Shown here piece by piece: positions 39,792-45,013 of a DNA stretch of 45,013 nucleotides (position 1 is its first letter; each line of letters opens with the position of its first letter). The notes below the pieces were generated by a model. It saw only the letters and a list, made by a program, of their open reading frames with translations. It was not told the origin of the DNA and made no database searches. Origin of the DNA: Bacillus aerolatus (lineage in GTDB: Bacteria > Bacillota > Bacilli > Bacillales > Domibacillaceae). The position numbers and the translations under genes were made by a program. Where the stretch lies: the NCBI RefSeq assembly GCF_009183655.1, contig NZ_WEIO01000018.1, forward strand, positions 1 to 45,013, written 5' to 3'.

Positions 39792-41708
39792 ATGGATGCG
39801 CAAGCAAAATTATTACAAGTCGATCATCCAAAAGAAACGAATGGGATCGCTGCAATAAAATCACATGCAGAACTTATAGCTGCCATCTTCAGCGGATTAT
39901 TGATTTTGGCCGGATGGCTTTTGGATAAAAACGGCGCTCAAACAGCATCAATTGCCAGCTATGTGCTAGCTTTCGCAATCGGAGGTTTCGCCAAAGCGAA
40001 AGAAGGAATCGAAGAAACGATAGCTGACAAAGAATTAAACGTTGAAATGCTGATGGTATTCGCCGCCATCGGTTCAGCGATCATTGGCTATTGGACGGAA
40101 GGCGCTATTTTAATTTTTATTTTCGCCGTCAGTGGTGCACTGGAAACTTACACTATGAATAAGAGCCACAAAGAAATCTCTTCATTGATGGACATTCAGC
40201 CCGAAGAAGCCTGGCTCGTCAAAAGCGGAGCGGAAGAAAGGGTCCACGTATCCACTCTTTCTGTCGGGGATTTCATTCTCGTCAAACCCGGTGAACGCAT
40301 CCCTGCCGATGGCACAATTTCAAAAGGACAAACGACCATTGATGAAGCTGCGATAACAGGTGAATCACTTCCCGTCTCAAAACAAGTGGACGCAGAAGTT
40401 TTTGCGGGCACAGTGAATATTACAGGCTCTGTCTATGTGGAAGTTACGAAACCGTCCAGCGAAACGTTGTTTCAAAAAATTATCGACCTCGTCCAATCCG
40501 CTCAAAGTGAAAAATCACCTTCACAGTTATTTATCGAGAAATTTGAAGGTACGTATGTGAAATTCGTGCTCACGGCCGTTGCTGTCATGATGTTTCTGCC
40601 TCATTTCGCACTCGGCTGGAGCTGGACGGAAACATTTTACCGGGCAATGGTGCTGCTTGTTGTCGCTTCTCCTTGCGCGCTCGTAGCCTCCATCATGCCT
40701 GCAACCCTATCAGCCATTTCTAATGGAGCTCGCCATGGCATTTTATTTAAAGGCGGGATTCACTTAGAAAATTTAAGCAATCTACAAGCGATCGCTTTTG
40801 ATAAGACGGGAACATTGACACAAGGAAAGCCTGAAGTAACAGATGTGATTGTCCGTGATGGCCTTTCAACTAGTGAATTGCTGAGCACGGCCGCTTCTAT
40901 TGAAAGCCAGTCCAACCATCCGCTGGCCCAGGCCATCGTCCGTTATACCAAAGGAAAAAACGTCCCTTACTCTGCTCCCGATCAGCTGGAAGACGTTTCC
41001 GGCCGGGGAGTGAGAGGCATAGCAAACGGAAAACAGTGGCAAATAGGCAATGCCGATTTTGTCGGCCAGGAAGCTGCCCACGCCTTTGCAGGAGGCAAAG
41101 CTAGAGAGCTCGCCACTTCCGGAAAAACAACTGTTTTTGTGAAAGACGAATATGGAATCGCTGCTGTGATCGCCTTAAAAGACTTAATTCGCGAAGATAC
41201 GAAAAAAGCGCTGGAACTGCTTCATCAAGAGGGCATCTATACAATCATGCTGACCGGCGATAATGAAACAACGGCAAAAGCGATTGCAGAAGAAGTTCAT
41301 CTTGATACTTTTATCGCCGAATGTCTGCCGGAACATAAAGTAGATCACTTAAAAAAACTAATTGGCGTCCATCAAACAGTAGCGATGGTTGGCGATGGAA
41401 TTAACGATGCACCGGCGCTTGCCACCGCTAATATCGGGATTGCCATGGGAGAAGGATCAGATGTAGCTTTGGAAACAGCTGATATTATTTTAATGAAAAA
41501 TGACCTTCCTAAAATTGCCGAAGCCATCCGCCTGTCTAAAAAAATGAAGCGGATCGTCAAACAAAATGTCATCTTTTCCATTACCGTTATTATGCTGCTG
41601 ATCATTTCTAACTTTTTCCAAGTAATTGACTTGCCGTTCGGCGTTATCGGGCATGAAGGAAGTACGATACTCGTCATTTTAAACGGCCTGCGGCTGTTAA
41701 AATCTTAA
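39792..41708 (+). CDS. pfeT: P1B4-type metal efflux ATPase PfeT (formerly ZosA)
   Basis: A 638-residue heavy-metal P-type ATPase without an N-terminal metal-binding domain. The actuator domain has TGES; the fourth transport helix has SPCAL in place of CPC; the phosphorylation site is DKTGT, followed by TGDN and GDGINDAPAL; the sixth helix has HEGST. The SPC plus HEGxT pair defines the P1B4 subgroup (Fe2+/Co2+/Zn2+). The length and type match B. subtilis PfeT, which exports ferrous iron, is repressed by PerR and activated by Fur. Boxes of both kinds are seen upstream here. The ATG follows AAGGGGGAA. A shared terminator follows. Confidence 0.9.
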   Translation: MDAQAKLLQVDHPKETNGIAAIKSHAELIAAIFSGLLILAGWLLDKNGAQTASIASYVLAFAIGGFAKAKEGIEETIADKELNVEMLMVFAAIGSAIIGYWTEGAILIFIFAVSGALETYTMNKSHKEISSLMDIQPEEAWLVKSGAEERVHVSTLSVGDFILVKPGERIPADGTISKGQTTIDEAAITGESLPVSKQVDAEVFAGTVNITGSVYVEVTKPSSETLFQKIIDLVQSAQSEKSPSQLFIEKFEGTYVKFVLTAVAVMMFLPHFALGWSWTETFYRAMVLLVVASPCALVASIMPATLSAISNGARHGILFKGGIHLENLSNLQAIAFDKTGTLTQGKPEVTDVIVRDGLSTSELLSTAASIESQSNHPLAQAIVRYTKGKNVPYSAPDQLEDVSGRGVRGIANGKQWQIGNADFVGQEAAHAFAGGKARELATSGKTTVFVKDEYGIAAVIALKDLIREDTKKALELLHQEGIYTIMLTGDNETTAKAIAEEVHLDTFIAECLPEHKVDHLKKLIGVHQTVAMVGDGINDAPALATANIGIAMGEGSDVALETADIILMKNDLPKIAEAIRLSKKMKRIVKQNVIFSITVIMLLIISNFFQVIDLPFGVIGHEGSTILVILNGLRLLKS

Positions 41709-41724
41709 CAAAGAGCCAGACAAT

Positions 41725-41768
41725 AAAAAAAAACGTGCCGGGAACTTTTTCCCGGCACGTTTTTTTAT
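41725..41768. terminator. bidirectional terminator between pfeT and yfkH
   Basis: AAAACGTGCCGGGA (41730-41743) pairs with TCCCGGCACGTTTT (41750-41763), with an A-run on the left and a T-run on the right. Confidence 0.94.
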
Positions 41769-42601
41769 TAACAGCTGTCTTTTAAGTCATTTTTTAACGC
41801 ATTGATTTCCCCGCCTATAAGAATGATCATCGCAGAAAGATAAAACCAAATCATCAAGACGATAATTCCGCCGATGCTGCCATAGGTGGCTGTGTAATTG
41901 CCAAAGTTATTGACATAGAAGGAAAATCCGAGCGAGACGATAATCCAGCCGACAGCAGCAAAAATCGCCCCTGGTATAACAGTCACGCACTTAATACTAA
42001 GGTTAGGCGCCAAATAATACAAACCGACAAACACCCCAAAAATCAATAAAGGTGATATGAGCCAGCGCAGCCAGTTCCAAAGGGATAAAAATTGATCAGA
42101 TACCCCTAAATAATCAGAAGCAAACACGCCGATCTGCTTACCGAAAACTTGCAAAATCAAAGCCGCTGCCATGATGAAAATCAAGCCGAACGTCAACAGG
42201 ACAGACAACCCTCTTACATGATAAAACGGCCTCGCTTCATCAATATTATATGCATGGTTGAGCCCTTTAATCACAGCGTTCATGCCGTTGGAAGCTGACC
42301 AAATTGTAGCGATTACACCAAAAGAAAGCAGGCCGCCATTGCGATTGGATAACACTTCATTTAGCGTGTTTTCAATCGTATTTATCGTATCGCCCGGGGC
42401 AAAATCGCGGATAAGATCGAACATGTCCTGCTGATTAATCGGCAAGTAGGCTAACAATGTCACTGCAAAAATTAATAACGGAAACAGCGACAGCAGAAAA
42501 AAGTACGACATTTGCGCAGCGGTGTCTGGCACATCAGAGTCCTTTATCCTCCTCAGCAAATGCTTAAAAAACACTCTTATCTCTGTCTTTTTATCAGACA
42601 A
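41768..42601 (-). CDS. yfkH: YihY/BrkB family inner membrane protein (YfkH)
   Basis: A 277-residue protein with six membrane helices, in the YihY/virulence factor BrkB family. Family features include DTAAQMSYFFLLSLFPLLI near residues 25-43, TIWSASNGMNAVIKGLN near 97-113 and the C-terminal GSIGGIIVLMIWFYLSAMIIL. The old name 'ribonuclease BN' is not supported by sequence. The function is unknown. It is 14 nt downstream of the ytxH-like gene, so the two probably form an operon ending at the shared terminator. B. subtilis yfkH lies in the same general region as chaA and yfkD. Confidence 0.88.
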   Translation of the reverse strand: MSDKKTEIRVFFKHLLRRIKDSDVPDTAAQMSYFFLLSLFPLLIFAVTLLAYLPINQQDMFDLIRDFAPGDTINTIENTLNEVLSNRNGGLLSFGVIATIWSASNGMNAVIKGLNHAYNIDEARPFYHVRGLSVLLTFGLIFIMAAALILQVFGKQIGVFASDYLGVSDQFLSLWNWLRWLISPLLIFGVFVGLYYLAPNLSIKCVTVIPGAIFAAVGWIIVSLGFSFYVNNFGNYTATYGSIGGIIVLMIWFYLSAMIILIGGEINALKNDLKDSC

Positions 42602-42615
42602 GCAATCCCCTCCTA

Positions 42616-42963
42616 TTATTTCACTGAAGTTTGGTCTGTTGCACTTGCCGTGTTTTCTTCACCGGGGAGGAATGTGCTTTTCGTTTCATCTACAAGCTCT
42701 TTCACATTAGGCGTTAAATCTTTTAGGCTATCTACCTTTTCACGGATATAGCTGACATCTTCGGTAATTTGCTGGGCTGTATCTTTTGCACGGTTTATAA
42801 TTTCTTTCGATGAAGCAGATAAACCTTCAGGATCTTTCGCCATCTCAAATAAATAAACTGCCCATTCTTTCATTTCTGCTCTCGTTTGACGGTCAGTTAA
42901 AGCAATCGCTCCTCCAACCGCTGCGCCAATGGCCATTTTCGTAAAGAACTTACACTTACCCAT
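42616..42963 (-). CDS. YtxH-like small membrane-anchored protein
   Basis: A 115-residue protein with one N-terminal hydrophobic/glycine segment (AIGAAVGGAIALT, about residues 9-21) and a long charged helical tail likely to form a coiled coil (about 25-100). This is the layout of YtxH-domain proteins, often general-stress proteins. The start is ATG at 42963, 8 nt after AAAGGA; ATGs at 42969, 42972 and 42984 are possible but poorly spaced. It is cotranscribed with yfkH. A 7-bp hairpin (CATCAGC/GCTGATG, 42992-43014) lies just upstream. I saw no clear sigma-B promoter. Confidence 0.65.
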   Translation of the reverse strand: MGKCKFFTKMAIGAAVGGAIALTDRQTRAEMKEWAVYLFEMAKDPEGLSASSKEIINRAKDTAQQITEDVSYIREKVDSLKDLTPNVKELVDETKSTFLPGEENTASATDQTSVK

Positions 42964-43325
42964 TTTCATCATCCTTTCTTCCATTTAATTGCATCAGCAA
43001 CATAGATGCTGATGGTTACTTTGAACTAGTCCTCTGCTTACCTAAAGATTCAGCTGACTTCAAGAGAAAGCTGTCATTTTTAAGTATTTAACTGTTTGCA
43101 GAATCCGCATTATTCACATGCTTTTTCATTTCCCCCTTTCCGAAATCATAAAACATTCCATAGCGGAAAGCACAGAAAACCTCCTGCAACAGCGAAGCAG
43201 TCAAAACTATTGTTCGCCTTTATATATAAGAATAACATTAACATTATTCTTTAATAGACAAGTCATTTCCTTCTTTTCTATGGTTATGCATGTGTTTTTG
43301 ATGTTTTATCCTTAACTGGTATTTA
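42964..43325. other. non-coding stretch between ytxH-like gene and AGCS symporter
   Basis: Apart from the small hairpin at 42992-43014 I see no gene, repeat or terminator here. It is AT-rich and presumably holds the promoter of the ytxH-like/yfkH pair. The AGCS symporter control region begins at 43326. Confidence 0.5.
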
Positions 43326-43341
43326 ATTGAATCGCTTTCAT
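43326..43341 (-). promoter_or_regulatory. cre-like site upstream of the AGCS symporter
   Basis: Minus strand ATGAAAGCGATTCAAT matches WTGNAANCGNWWNCAW with one mismatch. It lies about 90-100 bp upstream of the inferred transcription start. Confidence 0.35.
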
Positions 43342-43366
43342 TTGTGAATTTTAACAAAAATGAATA

Positions 43367-43422
43367 TTTTGAATACTTTTCTTTAAATACCATCTACCCT
43401 TTTCTGAATATTCTTATATAAT
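43367..43422 (+). promoter_or_regulatory. AGCS symporter promoter with GlnL-like direct repeat
   Basis: TTTTGA-ATAC-TTTTCT (43367-43382) fits TTTTGT-N4-TTTTGT at 10 of 12 positions. It is centred about 54 bp upstream of the start expected from TATAAT at 43417-43422, close to the -61 to -46 position I recall for GlnL at its B. subtilis target. There is no good -35. Confidence 0.45.
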
Positions 43423-43443
43423 GATAAAAAAGGAGGGGAAAGT

Positions 43444-44802
43444 ATGAATCAGGAGAAATTGCTTGAAATGATGAATAACATCAGCGGGTTTATTTGGGGA
43501 CCGCCTTTGCTTGTTCTTTTAGTAGGGACAGGTATTTATTTAACAATTCGGCTTGGCTTTTTGCAATTAAGATTGCTTCCTTATTCTCTTAAGCTTGCAT
43601 TCAGTAAAAGTCAGGATAAAAAATCAGAAGGGGACATTTCTCACTTCCAAGCCCTAATGACAGCGCTTGCAGCAACAGTTGGCACCGGGAATATTGTCGG
43701 GGTAGCCACTGCCGTATTAATCGGGGGACCCGGGGCTATTTTCTGGATGTGGACTAGTGCATTTTTCGGTATGGCCACCAAATACGCAGAAGCTGTGCTC
43801 GCTGTAAAATACCGTGTTCAAGATGAAGACGGGGAAATGTCCGGTGGGCCAATGTATTATCTCGAACGCGGATTAAAGCAAAAATGGCTTGGTGTTATGT
43901 TTGCTCTTTTTGGTGCGATTGCCGCTTTTGGCATCGGGAACCTTGTACAAGCAAACGCTGTTGCTGGTGTTGTTAAAAACACGTTTAACGTACCGGCTTA
44001 TGTCACAGGAATCATCTTATTAATTTTTACTGCCCTTGTTGTATTAGGAGGCATCAAAAGCATCGGTAAAGTTACTGCGTTTTTCGTTCCAGTCATGGCT
44101 GCCTTTTATTTACTTGCAGGTCTTATAATTTTATGCATGAACTTTAGCGAAATCCCTGCAGCATTTGCTATCATTTTCTCAGATGCGTTTACAGGTAATG
44201 CTGTAGCAGGCGGCGCGATCGGTGTGGTGATCCGTTACGGAGTTGCGCGTGGAGTATTCTCCAATGAAGCCGGGCTTGGTTCGGCGCCAATTGCGGCGGC
44301 CGCTGCTAAAACAGATATGCCCGCCCGTCAGGCTCTCGTATCTATGACTCAAGTCTTCATCGATACAATTTTAATTTGTTCTATTACTGGATTGACAATT
44401 GTTATGGCTGGCCAATACGATAAAGGACTTGAAGGCAGTGAGTTAACTACTGCATCTTTTGAAGCTTTCCTTGGTCCTGTTGGTTCATACGTTGTTGCTC
44501 TTGGGCTGTTGTTCTTTGCTTCTTCTACAATTATCGGCTGGTCTTACTATGGGGAAAAATGCTTCTCGTACTTGTTCAGCAAAAAAGTGGTAAAATATTA
44601 TCGTCTAGTCTTTGTTGCCGCTGTCTTTATTGGCGCAGTAACAAGCCTGGAAATAGTTTGGACATTTGCTGACATTATGAACGGATTAATGGCCTTCCCT
44701 AACTTAATCGGTCTCATCGGCTTGTCCGGTGTCGTCATCCATGAAACGAAAAATGTATTGAAAGCCATTAAAGAAGAAAAAAATAAAAAGATGGCTGCGT
44801 AA
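43444..44802 (+). CDS. glnT: sodium:amino acid symporter, AGCS family (GlnT/AlsT-like)
   Basis: A 452-residue carrier with about 10-12 membrane helices, in the alanine/glycine:cation symporter family. Family motifs are ATVGTGNIVGVATA (about 77-90), GGPMYYLERGL (about 138-148) and the NEAGLGSAPIAAAAAKT block (about 276-292). It imports a small amino acid with Na+. Alanine, glycine and glutamine carriers are alike, so the glnT symbol rests mainly on the GlnL-like repeat and the GlnK/GlnL pair in the same window. It could equally be another AGCS paralogue. AAAGGAGGGG precedes the ATG. No terminator is visible before the IS that begins about 90 nt downstream. Confidence 0.8.
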   Translation: MNQEKLLEMMNNISGFIWGPPLLVLLVGTGIYLTIRLGFLQLRLLPYSLKLAFSKSQDKKSEGDISHFQALMTALAATVGTGNIVGVATAVLIGGPGAIFWMWTSAFFGMATKYAEAVLAVKYRVQDEDGEMSGGPMYYLERGLKQKWLGVMFALFGAIAAFGIGNLVQANAVAGVVKNTFNVPAYVTGIILLIFTALVVLGGIKSIGKVTAFFVPVMAAFYLLAGLIILCMNFSEIPAAFAIIFSDAFTGNAVAGGAIGVVIRYGVARGVFSNEAGLGSAPIAAAAAKTDMPARQALVSMTQVFIDTILICSITGLTIVMAGQYDKGLEGSELTTASFEAFLGPVGSYVVALGLLFFASSTIIGWSYYGEKCFSYLFSKKVVKYYRLVFVAAVFIGAVTSLEIVWTFADIMNGLMAFPNLIGLIGLSGVVIHETKNVLKAIKEEKNKKMAA

Positions 44803-44922
44803 TAAACTGAAAAGTCCAGATTGAATGAATCAGCATTTTTTAACGATTTAGCTTCCATTTTACAATAGTAAAGAGAAGCCCATGGATCTTTAAAGGGACT
44901 GACCCCATAGAGTGAGACAAAT

Positions 44923-44984
44923 AAAAACACCTTTAAGTTGAAAAACGGGTATGGAATACCTAAAACCAACTTGGAGGTGTTTTT
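44923..44984 (+). promoter_or_regulatory. IS leader stem-loop covering the transposase ribosome binding site
   Basis: AAAAACACCTTTAAGTTG (44923-44940) pairs with 44967-44984 (CAACTTGGAGG…) over 18 positions, two of them GU. GGAGG (44973-44977) is inside the stem. The loop holds a small GGTAT/ATACC hairpin (44949-44961). This would hide the ribosome binding site in transcripts entering from outside. Confidence 0.6.
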
Positions 44985-44987
44985 TCT

Positions 44988-45013
44988 ATGGGGACAAGAG
45001 TGAGTTATCCGGC
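44988..45013 (+). CDS. IS3-type transposase OrfA, first eight codons
   Basis: ATG GGG ACA AGA GTG AGT TAT CCG encodes MGTRVSYP, a start common to OrfA (helix-turn-helix) proteins of Bacillus IS3 elements. GGAGG lies 10 nt upstream. The gene runs off the right edge. Identity rests on the start sequence and the IS tip. Confidence 0.6.

Larger units (their letters stand above)
44895..45013 (+). mobile_element. left end of an IS3-family (IS150-like) insertion sequence
   Basis: The tip reads GGGACTGACCCC, like IS150-group IS3 elements. About 90 nt further a transposase OrfA begins. The right end and any target duplication are outside the window. Confidence 0.7.

Overview
The window is chromosomal DNA of a low-to-mid GC, endospore-forming member of the Bacillaceae. 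Support comes from the 16S rRNA 5' end, a gamma-type SASP (sspE), the spore-cortex deacetylase PdaA, the NADPH enoyl reductase FabL, the menaquinone enzyme MenA, strong AGGAGG-type ribosome binding sites and frequent TTG/GTG starts. From memory, the order rrn-ygxA-ygzB-perR-bcp-hemL-ygaE-ygaD-ygaC-sspE-fabL-mutY-yfhP-yfhJ-yfhH-recX follows the Bacillus subtilis rrnD/yga/yfh region. A dipeptide/oligopeptide ABC operon, a 2-hydroxyacid dehydrogenase and a small K+ channel gene lie within it. I cannot name the genus.

Layout. 1-370: 5' end of a 16S gene read leftwards, with its boxA-like leader and two promoters. 370-4.4 kb: ygxA, ygzB, the peroxide sensor perR, a 2-hydroxyacid dehydrogenase, the peroxiredoxin bcp and a K+ channel. 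4.4-6.9 kb: hemL and ygaE. 7.1-12.8 kb: a dpp/opp operon with a CodY-like box at its promoter. 12.9-21 kb: ABC exporter ygaD, ntdP, sspE, fabL, mutY, yfhP, yfhJ, yfhH, a short-chain dehydrogenase and recX. 21.1-21.3 kb: a dense DnaA-box cluster. 21.3-26.4 kb: a nucleobase permease and the fruRKA operon. 26.6-30.4 kb: a GlnK/GlnL-type two-component system and a glutamate/dicarboxylate symporter. 30.7-36.6 kb: ykuS, rlmCD, pdaA, menA, class I fumarase and an SE1561-type small protein. 36.8-42.9 kb: yfkD, chaA, osmC, iron-efflux ATPase pfeT, yfkH and a ytxH-like gene. 43.4-44.8 kb: an AGCS amino-acid symporter. 44.9 kb to the end: the left end of an IS3-type element.

The genes are mostly housekeeping, so the most interesting material is between them. 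There is a DnaA-box cluster that does not look like oriC. GlnL-like direct repeats precede both the glutamate symporter and the AGCS symporter, suggesting one regulon. Fur- and PerR-like sites precede pfeT. Three related self-complementary repeats share outer stems, while the inner arms differ yet still pair. glnL lacks an ordinary start codon. A hydrophobic 32-codon ORF abuts mutY. The IS leader can fold over the transposase ribosome binding site. I see no CRISPR array, prophage, defence island, secondary-metabolite cluster or tRNA gene, and nothing I would call a wholly new multi-gene system. All regulatory sites were found by eye and are predictions.
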